The notes beneath the pieces are model-generated. The model saw only the letters and a program-made list of their open reading frames with translations. It ran no database searches and was not told where the DNA came from. From NCBI GenBank assembly GCA_016801845.1, contig CM028910.1, positions 8,750,629-8,814,628 of the forward strand: 64,000 bases of DNA, given 5' to 3'. This document shows positions 13,101 to 24,060 of the stretch, piece by piece. The position numbers and the translations under genes are program-made. Within the stretch, counting starts at the first letter, position 1. Every line of letters begins with the position of its first letter. Source of the DNA: Polydactylus sextarius. Its lineage: Eukaryota > Chordata > Actinopteri > Polynemidae.

Positions 13101-16100
13101 AAAAGTGTCAGCAGCAACACAGGTGTTTGTTACTCAGGACATTGTTGGACTTTTCTTACACTTGATAAAAACTGTGACATTCAAATAGCTCAGTTTTTTA
13201 ATATACAGCTTTTAAAAGCCTTACAAACAAGCGACTACCAACTGATCCACATGAGACTGGATGTTGTGCAAAACTGAGAGGAAGAGGGGTCCTTAAATAA
13301 CTTTTGTCAAGGTTGAACTGCTTCTATTATTATGGTTAGAAGTGTAAAGAAAAAACAAACTCTGACAACACGTGATTTCCACCAGGGACTTAAACTATGA
13401 CCTAAATTAATGATAGCAATGAGAGATGAAACTATAAATGGCCGAGAAAGTAGGAAAAAGGTCTCCACAATGTAATCAGTTTATAGCCGACTCACAGTCA
13501 AAACATCTGCATCCTCGACTGAGACCAGGACGGAAACTACACTTTCATCCTTTGAGGTATAAAGTGATACTGCGACACGGGAGGGGTTGAGGCTAGCTGG
13601 TTAGCATGCTAACTTCAGTAGATACATCTGCAACACTACACATGTCTTAGACATGATGTCAAAACATTCTTTTGACGTTTATATAAATAAATACTCATAC
13701 ATTTCCCCTTTAATTGACAGTTTTGGAGTTCTTCAACAATATTCATATTCATAGTCAAGTCAAATCAGTTACGTTACTCTGAGAGGCCCAGGTCTCCTAG
13801 TCCCTGGAATTATTCGTCCATTCGTGACCATCCTGGCTGTACATCATCCTTCATACTTATTTTTTTCCTAACATGGCTCCTAAACACTTTTTAAAAACAG
13901 AATTATTGGACAAAACAAACAGTCCATGTTCTGGGCAAAAATGCTTTCAAAGTTTAGCCAAAACTGATATTAGGCTTCAGCAGTCAGGGTGAGACAAATC
14001 ATGTCAATGTTTTCTAAACTTTGCTGCCTGGACACCACCAATAAACCCAAATGGCAAGTGCCAGGACCAAGATACTCACTTGATTTGACTCACTCACACT
14101 GTTGAAGCCCTACAATAAAACTGGTTGAGCCTCAGAACAGATTTTCATTCCTCTTATCTTGTTAGAAAAAGATCGTTGTACGTTCAATATGGGTACTACA
14201 TGGGTATTACAGTGATCAAGAACTCTTTGAATGTATTGTACACACACAGCAAATATACGCTGTTTTAATACGGGTTTTCTCAACGTTTTAGCACCACAAC
14301 AGTGTCACTCAAAGACACTAAAATACCATTCATGTGTCTTTTATGCAAAAGCAAACAAATGTTTGTTTGGTAGAACAGCAAGAATTAATAAATGAATCAA
14401 TCTGTCAATTGACATAAACATAAACAAATATTTAAATCATTTATTACTTGTTTTGTGATGTCAAGCAGCCATTTTCCCTATTTTCTGGTGTTTTATGACC
14501 GAAAGAAGAAAATATCTTATCAACCGATACATGCTACAAGCAGTGGGTGAAGAAATGTGCTCGAGACAAAAAGGACCAATAAGTAAGGAGTTTTTAAATA
14601 AATAGGTATCAACTAGAATACAATTATCTGCAGTGACATGAGCAAAAAAAACTAGTAGAGGACAGACAGATATGTTGTAGGTAAAGTCTCCAGATGTGTA
14701 ACAACAACAACAACAGCCCTTTAAAAGTCTATCTGAGATGCTCTACAGACGTTAACGAGTACGATCAACTCCGTTAGAAATTTCTGAGATTCCTAAATGG
14801 AAAACCTTTGTTTGACTGAGATTTAACAAAGAACTAATCACATGCTCTTTTCCGCTCAACATCCTACTAACATTCCTCAAGTACCAACACATTACACCTC
14901 AGAGCTGGCCAGTACAATCAGTCCTCTGCTGCTGGCCACAGAGCAGCTCCACTGGAGTCGAATATAAATACCTTGCTCAAGGGCACATCAGCATTTCTTT
15001 CAACTGCAGCAGGGTAGAGACGATTACTCACTCATTTCTCCTTCCCATATTTCCGTCACCGTGACACTGATACTGTGCTGCCATAAACCTTTTACATAAC
15101 ACGTCAACACAAACACATAAATTACAGTAATACATCAGCAATAATAACCGTCTTGTTTGTTTTTACATTTTTGTTTGTACAAAGTTTTAAGGTGACACTC
15201 GGAGTTCTCCTACGAGCTGTGGATCGCGTTGCAGACTTTGAAAGAGGAGAACAAAAGGTGACAGCGGCCAGGTGGCGAGGTCCAGGACAAATGTAACAAA
15301 GACCCTCTTGTGTGAGCAGTCGTCACTTTACCTCCCAAAGCCTCCATCCCTGAGCGCTCAGGAGATAAACAGCCCCATCCAGCCTGTCATTGGGAAGATA
15401 CTGGTCACATTAACCACGGAAGGAGAAAACGAGGGCCCGCGTGAAACTCTATCAACTGGAAACTCCACACAAATCCACAGGCATGAATAAGCCAGAGGAG
15501 GTTGGGAGGGCGGGGGGAGGAGGGAGGAGGAGGTGTATGAAGGATCTCGAGGTCTAAAATATCAAACACACTGGAAAAACCACAAACTAAAGACGCCCGC
15601 TTTTGGTCTGTGATTAAAAAAGAGATCTTGTAAAATAGCTCATTGCTGAAATCTCTATTGACTGATGAGGAGTTCAGTCTGTCAGCTGACAAGTAAAAAC
15701 AAGCCACGGTGGAAAACGAACAATGTTTTTTCTGCTCCCGTTTTCACAAAGACAAGGCAGGCATGGCCGCCATCAGAAAAGTGTGCTGCTAAACAGAAAC
15801 TGTAGAAAACTGCAGTTTTGACAACAAGCTACTCTAAAGTAGCCCAAAAGGCCATCTTCAATAACAGCCAGGCTTTCCCTAATGCAGAGCATGTGCTTTC
15901 ACTTTTTTTTTTACCTCCACAAATAGCAGCTCAGGCTATTAGCAGCACAGTATTTAAAAAAAACTTTCAGGACCTTTTCAAAGTGACACACGCTCATGTT
16001 AAAAAGTCACAAAAATCAACAAACACGCTGTAATGAACAGAAAAGAAATCATGTTGTAACACAAAAACAAAAGTGATGTATGATGGTAATGTTCTAGAGA

Positions 16101-19100
16101 AATTACATTTTTGCTTTGAATCTTCAAATAGTCACTCGTCTCTAAAACAACACCCGCTCTAATTCAAGGCCTTGGGTCAACAATTTCAGCAGGAAATCAC
16201 CTGACTTATGATCCAGCTCAGTTAGTTGGCAGTGATGTGGGCAACTTTCAGAGCTGCGCTGCTTCAGTTTTCTCTTTCACAGAAAATCTGCAGGGCTGGG
16301 GTCTCACCCTCATTAACAACACTGAGGTTTAATCAACATTCCTACCTCCCTAAAGTACAAAAAGTATCTATCTAACAAAATACGAAAAGGCTGTAAACGC
16401 TGTAATATCTATCTGGATTAATATTTTAGTTCAAGGTAAGGACCATGTGCCTCAGGTTATTAAGGTTCAACACTTCAGTAAGTTAGTCTTTGCCAAGTTT
16501 TGTCACAACACAAAAACCACAAAAAAGCCTGAGCATCAACGTGCAAAACAACATGTAAAGGACACTAATAATGCAGAACGTCCTCTGGAAACCTCAATCA
16601 GACTTATAGACCAAAGACTTGAGCTGAGCTTTTACATTTAGCTTTTAACAGCAGCACTAGTATAGTCACATTTGAAAGTATCTGGATGAAAAACACACAT
16701 TATGTCACAATCTCTGTGGTTTTCTTTGACTCACATCAAAGCAACCATACGTCTCTTTTACTCCATGAAATACTTTGAGGGCAAACAGGGACGAAAGGCA
16801 GGGAACAGAATCTGTGCAAGACTGTCTGTCGCCATCCCATAATAGACACCTCATTGATGCTTATTTGTTGGTCAAAGAGGCTCCTTAGTTTACTCAAAAA
16901 ATATCGGATGGTTTACAGAAAAAACGATTAGCTGTTTGTGGCAGAGTGATTTCATGTTAAGGTGACTGGAGGGTCATTTACAAGGTCTCACACTCGACTA
17001 TATTTGGATGCTGCTTCACATCAGCAGTTCTAAGTAAAGCAGCAGTTCGTGTGCAATGTCAATTTTTTTTTTTTTTTAGTTTAGTGAGATTTATTTCCGA
17101 ATATAATGAACCTATTTAAAAAAAATAGAAATAAAAAAAAAAATAGATGGAGTTTTTCTCTACCATTCTGATTTTAATACAAGGGCAAGAGCTAAAATAA
17201 AATGGCTTGTTGCTTGATAGATTTCCCCTGAGCACAGCAGCTCCCAGACAAAAGATGTGAGGGCAGGGGCTCCTCTATTCAACCACAGGATCCTTGGAGA
17301 GTGGCATGAAGGAAATGAATACTGCTGCCAATCACTCCTCACTGTTCACGGGCTCTTTTTCAAAGCTCCTGCTTTGCCTCTCAGCTCTTTTGAGAAGGAT
17401 GGGAGGAGGCAGTGAGGGGGCTGCTTACCCAACATGCACTTGGCCTTTCACAATATGGGATCGGTTCTTACACACTCCGCTCACATTTTCATTTTTTTTC
17501 TAAAAGACCTGGTTATTTTTAAATCTTTGCATGCTCGGCTGAAGAAATTATGCCAAAATCTGCCCTGTTCACCCGCCTGGGGGAGTGGAAAAAGTGACCA
17601 TAATGCCAGAGTTTTCCCACTTTGGAAGCCACAATAAAATAAAATATAAAATATCAGTTTGTCTTAAGATTTACCAGGTGGAGTGTCGTCTCGTTTAGCT
17701 GTGCACAAAACACGTCTCTTCTTCCCACACACAAAGTGTAGTACTGGAAAAACAGATTTTAATGGAAAACTGCTTATTTTGTCTACACAACAGCTTGGGG
17801 GATGGGAGAGTGATGGTTTTGCTTTGACAGAAAAAACCAGCACTTCTATTCTCACAGTAAGTATGCCATGCAAGGACCAGAAAAAAAAAGCTCTCTTAGT
17901 GCTGACTTTCCACCAAGAAAAATTCCTCGGAGTAATGTGTTAGGGAACAAGACTACTTCTGATTCTACCATGGAAAAGTGGGCTCAAAAAGGCCATTATT
18001 AAAAGAGACAGCAAATAAGCATCGAATGTACAGGAAAAAAAAACTTTTACTTCCTCACTCATCTTCCAAATTATCACACCAGTGAAACAGAGAGAGAAAG
18101 ATGCAAACCCAGTGTCATGACTTGAGTCTAGTCGAGGTGTTTAGCATCTGCAGGAGCTCGTCAAGCAGGAGAAGCAGCCTAAAGCAACAATGAGGATCTA
18201 TCTACTTCAAGTATAAAGCCTTTATTTGACTGAGTCCTTTGATAAGACAAAACACAAGTACCAGAACAAAGTGAAAATTTCCAAATGCCCACGGTGACAT
18301 TGTTGTAACAACTGTTGCAAGCCAAGCTAAATGGTTACTAGTTAATCCTGTTAGGCTGCAAATCGACACTTGCTCAGTCTATTCTGTACATAGCTGTAAT
18401 AGTTGCACAGTTTGCATTAATTACTCAGGTTGTGTGTCTAATTAAACAAACATTACAGTGGAGCAACAGGATTACGAGCGTCAGTAGAGAATACAAGAAA
18501 AAAAAAAACTGTGCAAACACTGGCAACCCAGCTGATCACAATATGAATTAAACTCAAAAACTCAAAGCATTTTTGACAAATTAAGTGTTCAAATTTTAGG
18601 TAAAGGTCTGTTTTGTCAGAAGCCCATTAACGCCCAGACAAGTCTCTCGTGTTTGTACATCTTTGGTGCACATTTGCGCAAGTAAAACAAACATCTGTGC
18701 TTCATTATGTCTCGAGTTATCACAATTCATTTATCTGATGTGTAATGCTTGTAACTTGAAAATGAATTCAATGTTTTTGCTTGTCAAAACAAAGCGCAAA
18801 CAAATGAGTCAACACCTTGGATTTATTTGGAATGAAGCCCTTGAAGCCTAAAGGTACAAATGTAATGCTTAACTGATCAAAAATATGTGCTTGTTTTTTT
18901 AATATATTCATATTTAAATCATGATCATACAAGGCAGCGACTTCAGACACAGCTCGTATGAGAGCTCAGAGTAGGAATGCATGTGTGAGCATAGCATTTC
19001 TTAAGAGTATAAGTTCACTTGTCATTCGTCATATGCAAAAACAATCATGGATTCTGCCTGGAGTTCATCCATAGACAAACACACTGTATATCCAAAACCC

Positions 19101-22100
19101 TGCCTCAATTCAGGCAGAACGTTTTCCTGTTCCTCACCAACCCCATGAGAGTCACGTTGTTTGGTAAAGTTATCAAAAAGAACGACACACTTCATCTGTT
19201 CAACATTACTTATAGATGTGTTTTCCCTATCACAATAACATCTCAATGCTTTTGTCGCAAATACATTTTACTGCTGTATAGTTAAAATTTATTATTGAAA
19301 ATCCTATTCTTAGGAATCCTGAACATGGCAGAGGACAGTAGAAGATGGATGAAGTTCATTTCAATAAACTTCAAAATGATCAGAAAAGAGCTCAGAGGGA
19401 ATTTGAAAAAGTTTTGATAAGTTAAATGTGGTTATGAAATATGCTACTATATATGTTTCAATCAATACAACAACACCAGACAGAGTTTGGTGACTTTGGG
19501 AAGTAGCACAGGATCGTGGCTTTTCCCCGGCAAGGATTCCTCACAGGTTTTTACCTGGAACGAAATTATTCACTCGGTTCCAAAATAAACTGACCAGATG
19601 ATTAAAACTAGTAAAAACATGAAATAAAGCATTTTCACATTAAATGTCATCCTGGAAAGCCTGCGTGTTCCTGCTAATGTTTGCTCAGCTTGTTTCTTTG
19701 ATAACTTATGATGCAGACATTGAGGATGTTTTTACCAGGAGCTGAATTATCCACAGTGGTCTGCTCCTCTCCAGTATAAACAGTTGGTGATTAATTCCAT
19801 TGAAAACACTGAATAAAACGGTTTCACATCGAAATTAAATACAAAATTAGTTTGTCTGACACTCTTTGGTGGACATGGGATGTGTTGGCAGGGCTATGAT
19901 TCAAGTGTACAGACTAGGATCTTTCATCCAGTTTAAATATATGGTTAAAAACTACTAAGATGTAAAAAGTGCACTGTAAAAATGTGGTTTAAAACTGATA
20001 TAAAATCAGTTTCGACTGCTTCTGGCAGACAATTACAATGCTAACATGTTCAAAGGGTAAAAAACACCACTGAAAGTCAACCAAATGCACTGAACCATTA
20101 CTTTGATTAAAACTGACTGAGTTGATTTAACTGACTGATTTGAGGTTTGAGAAATAACTACTGGTATGGGTATTTTTAGACATTTCATGTAGAAAAGCTC
20201 CATTTACTACCTTCAATCTGAGGAACTTAAATTTAAAACAATGATGTGGCCTTTTTTATTTTGTACTTACCGTACTGTGGCACTAACATTAACGGCTCAT
20301 TAGTGGCTCATAAAGCGTGACACTGTGACAATGAGCGAACAATCCAGTTTTGCACAGCTGACATTTTGACATGTCATACCAGCAAATTATGCGTGCGTGA
20401 TCAAATTAAGACATGTTGTTCATGCCTGTTGAGTGACGCATCTAACTGGGACACCTAAAGTCATCCCTCTTTAATGTCATTAACTATTAAAACCTGTGCT
20501 TTGGATACGTCAACAAACCAGTGTGACAAACCTCTAAAACAGGCACCTGGAACTGAAACAGAATCAGCACTGATCTAATAATCTGCACCTTTGCTTTTCC
20601 TACTGTGTCAACAACAGCGTGACTTTCAGGTTTACGTATTTGGAACACAGTCTTCTTTTATGTTGTCATTTCTCCTGCAATGATGGTTCAAAACATCTGG
20701 GACTACACGAAGCTCTGCTAGCACATGTGATCATAACCATGACGTTATGAATGACGAATTGTGTACTGAAATATAAGCTTGAACGTAACTAAAAATATTT
20801 ATATGCAGTTGCTAATGCTTTACAAATGAAAAAAAAACAGGTTGATCAGGCTCTAAATAAGCCCACATGTAGAATGTGGACATTAAACATTTTCTTATAT
20901 CCCGGCACTAAAAATCACATCATCCAGCTCAAATCTCTAAGCTTACATATGTACAGCATGTCCAGTACAAGAGTCTCTAGAAAAGGGTTACCAGACATAT
21001 GCCCAGTGTGGTTTGGAAAACAATTTCAGACGATTACATTCTTTTTTTGTCAACAGGAAGCTGTAGCCATACATGTTAGAGCATGTCTGCACATGCTGGG
21101 CTGGTACTGTGTACCAAAAATCTCTATATGAGGATAAACACTGAAATAAGAGAAACCTGGTGCAGACAGACTGAAATCATTATACAGGAAAACATATCTT
21201 GCTTTCAAAGGCCATATGTTGTTGTGATGTGTGTTGAATTGTATTGAGTTTTAACAATTAATTTGCTGTTTAGCATTTTCTTACTCAGAGTAAACAATTG
21301 CTTTTCTTACAGGAAACAACACAAATGGACTGTATATACATGTAACTGCTCTTTGTCTTTTCAAGCAAATGGTGAGTCTGTGGTTTGAAATCGTCATAAA
21401 GAGACCTGCCAACAGTTTTAAAAATACAAGCAAACCTTGGGTCACCTCATGAATCTGCGCTGAGACTCCCCAACAGCTTATCAGAGTATTTTATGAGTTT
21501 GATGCCAGTTTCACCTCCCTCCAACGTGTTTTTTCCTACCACAGCCTCATGGAAGTTTCTGTCCACACATACTTTGAGCTCAGCACACATAGTTGTCAAA
21601 CATTAAGAGATTTCTCCATATGACCAAATGAGGTTTCCGGCAAACCACAAGAGAGGCCCCCGGTCTGGCAACAGAAGATTAACTATAGTTTGATGGAGAA
21701 CAAGAGGAACCAAAAGGGACAGAGTCTGCTTACGGTCTAACACTCATCAGATTACAGAGAGGAGGAAAAGGAGCTCAGATGTTTTTTTAACAACACAATG
21801 GGCAATACTTTGATGCTCTTGTTAAAAATAAAGGGAGTAAATCCATTGATTTTGGCTGCATTTTAACAGGGCAGGCAGCATTTCACAACATCTGGTACAA
21901 TTTACACATATTTCCATATATGATGCTCATGAGTTAAAACATCCAAATGTCCAGAAGAGTCACAACCAGCATACCTGTGTGATGACTGGCACTGAATAAC
22001 TCAGCATATATACAGTGAGAGGAGGTTAGTCAGCTTCCTGTCCAGACCCTGGAACAGCTTTCTCTAAAACTCCAGTCTTCTTTCTGAATCACACCTAATG

Positions 22101-23538
22101 CAAACATGTCACTATGGCAGCAGATAAGTTCATGCAACATGAGATCCCACCCTTTATAAAGACGTTACGCATTTGCACTTCTACCCCTTCATTAGCCTGT
22201 GCTCTGGCTATCACATGTTAAATGACTAGTTTCAAACTGTACCATCAACATCTAGAGTAAACCCCACATTAACAACTTAGGACCAAACACTCAATCACTG
22301 ACAGCTTAATATGGCCAGGACAGTTACATGTTGCCACTTTGCCCCTAACCCCAAATCATAGATGTGACTCTACAACTACATCACACAACCCAACATCACT
22401 GTCAACACACTGGACCAAACTCACCTCCTATAACTAAACAACAGCGATCCGCTGCACATATCTTTTTCTTTTTGTGGTTTTTCAAATGTATGCGCAAGTT
22501 CCTTCTTCCCTTCCAACATCCTTGACAACACATCAGCATAATTTTCTTGATGTAGCTCGAGGTTGAAACGTACCACAACTGTAAAGCTGCTTGGAGCTTC
22601 AAGTCTGTTTTCTTAATGACAGAACTGTTGGCTTCCTCTTGCTTGAGGGAATATTTAATAACATCCACTGCTTGGAAAAGCAACATTATACATTACAGTC
22701 ACAATGATTTAACTTTCAGTTCCAGTTATGACATTTACAGATTTTGGATTATATCTTTATCTATATAATCCTGCTAATTATAACAGAAGAGGTCATAAAC
22801 CTACCTGGTCAGCTGTCAACTATTTTTATGATGGCATGGGGACAATTCAGGGTAAATGTTTATCTGATATTTAGAGATTCAAAACAAGAGGTCTGTTAAA
22901 TGAAAGCGTAAATGGGTAATTCCATCTGATATATTTCCATTACCATTTTCTAAAATTTAGACACAGTGTGGATGAGTTTTCTTCAGATTGAACAGTGTCA
23001 TAATCCCCTCCTCTTTAATACCTCAAGGCAACTCCTTCATGTCATCAGCCAATTATCATGGGCTCACCACATAATTAACACAGTGAATACATCAGCAGTC
23101 AACTTAATATATTACTGTTAACTTTACAGTAACATTTATAGTAGAACTAATGGTCTTTGGCTCAAGGTTATATACTTTACTATGAGACTGGGAGCGTTTA
23201 AACCCAAATTACAAAATTCACTCACACTATATGTGGCACTTTATCTGCTCTATAGACACAGTAAAGGTTACAGTGATAACAAAGTTTGAGGACAGCTGAC
23301 TTTACATGAAGGCCTTCTTACCTAAAAGCTTCTTCACCTCCTCCACACTCATATATATGTTGACACTAGGGTTGTTGTTGTTGTTGTTGTTGACGCCTGA
23401 AGTGCTGCTGGGGCTGGCGATGCAGCCGGCCCCTTCCAGCAGCAGGAGGAAGAAGAAGCCCCCAAGCCTCCACAGCACCGAGTGTGGCCAACCTCGGGAC
23501 TCAGACGGGCTGCCAGAGCCGTGAATCAACCCCAACAT
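713..23538 (-). CDS. ryk: Ryk receptor-like tyrosine kinase, 5' half (partial gene)
   Basis: Single-pass Wnt co-receptor of the plasma membrane with an extracellular WIF domain and an intracellular pseudokinase-like domain. Eight coding exons join in frame: 23322-23538, 10217-10338, 10028-10127, 9304-9435, 8010-8066, 7215-7347, 6260-6360, 713-838 (988 nt, 329 residues plus one base). Seen in order: signal peptide (hydrophobic FFFLLLL core near residues 28-34), seven-Asn tract (50-56), WIF domain (about 59-185, including LDAELYYVRDD and LHFTWHSKAK), tetrabasic KRRK cleavage-type site, one membrane helix (about 219-243), a Ser/Gln-rich juxtamembrane stretch (SDSGSSQGLSQ) and the conserved lead-in to the kinase domain (SLRIEKNDLRSVTL, DIAISRERVTL). 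The kinase exons lie beyond base 1. The start is the first ATG of the signal-peptide frame. The match to vertebrate RYK, from memory, is close throughout; confusion with another kinase is unlikely. Confidence 0.97.
1462..1511. repeat. (CA)n microsatellite
   Basis: About 25 uninterrupted CA units in ryk intron 7. The Cys-Val run read across it on the minus strand is an artefact of the repeat. Confidence 0.97.
3861..4586. mobile_element. Harbinger-like MITE (non-autonomous DNA transposon)
   Basis: The two ends form inverted repeats of about 25 bp. The left end begins GGGTGTTTTCACACTTGGTC; the right end read on the minus strand begins GGGTATTTTCACACTTGGTC. Both are flanked by TAA (3858-3860 and 4587-4589), a 3-bp target duplication. 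GGG ends plus a TWA target fit the PIF/Harbinger superfamily. No transposase frame is present. The family call is inference; the inverted ends are seen directly. Confidence 0.75.
4127..4400. mobile_element. hAT-like MITE nested in the Harbinger-like element
   Basis: The left end CAGGGACGTCACTAGG pairs with the right end, which reads CATGGGTGTCATTAGG on the minus strand. Flanking 8-mers CCACCCAG (4119-4126) and CTACCTAG (4401-4408) differ by two transitions and look like a decayed 8-bp target duplication, as in hAT elements. It contains a T-rich middle and an A17 run and has no coding capacity. Confidence 0.6.
6260..6360 (-). CDS. ryk: ryk exon 7: juxtamembrane Ser/Thr-rich segment
   Basis: Acceptor tttcag and donor gtaaga. 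It encodes SVSDSGSSQGLSQPSTQTT and YLRADTPNNAAPVT, matching the RYK juxtamembrane region. Phase 2 in, phase 1 out. Confidence 0.94.
6361..7214 (-). other. ryk: ryk intron 6
   Basis: Non-coding; open frames here are chance or shadows of the transmembrane exon. Nothing else recognised. Confidence 0.75.
7215..7347 (-). CDS. ryk: ryk exon 6: transmembrane segment
   Basis: Acceptor accag and donor gtttgt. It encodes ITPTSSTQVFYISVSVCC, a continuous hydrophobic helix, and HLHSMKRVEMED on the cytoplasmic side. Phase 1 in, phase 2 out. Confidence 0.95.
7348..8009 (-). other. ryk: ryk intron 5
   Basis: Holds an (ATC)n run at about 7430-7455 and a GC-richer, low-repeat block at about 7565-7990 that stands out from the AT-rich introns. 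No exon seen. Confidence 0.7.
7430..7455. repeat. (ATC)n trinucleotide microsatellite
   Basis: About eight to nine consecutive ATC units in ryk intron 5. Confidence 0.95.
8010..8066 (-). CDS. ryk: ryk exon 5: extracellular stalk
   Basis: A 57-nt exon (acceptor aacag, donor gtacgt, phase 1/1) encoding a stalk rich in Pro and Ile (DPKIPIPINNTQKPE) with one N-glycosylation sequon, NNT. The stalk is poorly conserved, so support is from splice sites and phase rather than similarity. Confidence 0.85.
8067..9303 (-). other. ryk: ryk intron 4
   Basis: AT-rich non-coding sequence with a GAAA/GGAA-rich stretch near 8085-8118 and an A-tract near 9160-9180. No coding signal seen. Confidence 0.75.
9304..9435 (-). 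CDS. ryk: ryk exon 4: end of WIF domain and tetrabasic site
   Basis: Acceptor ccacag and donor gtaagt. It encodes VFRVDLFCSGKVDGEAV and VLNFKRRKMCYK. KRRK is the tetrabasic site known in RYK as a possible protease cut. Phase 1 in and out. Confidence 0.95.
9685..9895 (+). repeat. Degenerate tRNA-headed SINE-like repeat
   Basis: Begins with a tRNA-like box (GGCTCAAGAGGTAGAGCAGG), then GGTTAGTGGTT, and later GGGAATGGGTGAGTGTAACT. This matches my recollection of an abundant teleost repeat with that order of blocks. It sits in ryk intron 3 and is strongly decayed. Confidence 0.5.
10028..10127 (-). CDS. ryk: ryk exon 3: WIF domain
   Basis: Acceptor tttacag and donor gtttgt. It encodes VEYRLGFHVEN and ISTQGEVPRAPS. 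It enters in phase 0 and leaves in phase 1. Confidence 0.94.
10217..10338 (-). CDS. ryk: ryk exon 2: WIF domain
   Basis: Acceptor cag and donor gtaaag. It completes the split Gly and then encodes 40 WIF residues (LDAELYYVRDD through TWHSKAK), nearly identical to vertebrate RYK. It ends in phase 0. Confidence 0.95.
10339..23321 (-). other. ryk: ryk intron 1 (13 kb)
   Basis: A long first intron with no recognisable exon. It holds a G-rich run (15504-15524), several A- and T-tracts, diverged tandem units at about 19540-20040, and GC-richer low-repeat blocks at about 10860-11120, 15180-15560 and 17200-17640 that could be regulatory. The remainder is AT-rich sequence in which I see nothing specific. 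Confidence 0.8.
19543..20040. repeat. Diverged tandem units in ryk intron 1
   Basis: Blocks beginning near 19543, 19724 and 19930 share loosely similar segments (for example TTAAAACTAGTAAAAAC against TTAAAAACTACTAAGATG, and AATAAAGCATTTTCACAT against AATAAAACGGTTTCACAT). They suggest an old, decayed tandem duplication with units of about 190-200 bp. Alignment was by eye only. Confidence 0.35.
23322..23538 (-). CDS. ryk: ryk exon 1: signal peptide, Asn tract, start of WIF domain
   Basis: The ATG is at 23536-23538 with G at -3. It encodes a 72-residue N-terminus with a hydrophobic signal core, seven Asn and the WIF start (SVNIYMSVEEVKKLL). The donor gtaag follows TTA G, leaving phase 1. The upstream limit of the transcribed exon is not visible. 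Confidence 0.93.
23371..23391 (-). repeat. ryk: (AAC)7 coding trinucleotide repeat in ryk exon 1
   Basis: Seven perfect AAC codons encode residues N50-N56, between the signal peptide and the WIF domain. Identical codons mean it could vary in length by slippage. Confidence 0.95.
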
Positions 23539-24060
23539 AGCAGTGGTCCTCTGGCTCGCTGTTGTTCTCGGTGATCCCCAGTCGCCAATTTCTTTCTCAT
23601 CCGTATCTGAAGTTAATCCCAGGAGGCAACATTACTAGTTACTTTACGCCGCAGCGCCACTTGTAGCATTAACTCCTTTCTCCTACCAGCCCCCGTTTTT
23701 GTCCTTTCTTGCTAGCCGAGACGGGCTAAGTTAGCCGGAGCAGGCTAACTTTAGTCGGGCTGTGCTAACCGCCGCGGTCAGACTGTCGTTGAATGTTTGA
23801 ATGTTGAGGAAGATTTACGACGTTTTCCAAGCACATAAAATACACACCGGATATCGCCACATTGAGGCGCTTTGATTTGTGCAGGCAAACTTGAAAGAAG
23901 GAAAGAAGTTTCCTAAAGTAGCAAAGTAGCTAATACATCCAGCTTTCTCCCTCCATGGTCTTTCCTCCCGTTGCTTTTTCCTCACTATCTCAGTTTTCAC
24001 TCGGAGCAGGAAGGGAGGGGGCGACGGGGGCGCTCACTGCTCCGAACAGGAGTGGAATGC
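23539..24060 (-). promoter_or_regulatory. ryk: Probable ryk 5' UTR and promoter region
   Basis: Lies directly upstream of the ryk ATG and is richer in G, C and CpG than the flanks (for example near 23690-23800 and 24005-24045), as expected for a CpG-type promoter. No TATA box is convincing and the start site cannot be fixed from sequence alone. Confidence 0.55.
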
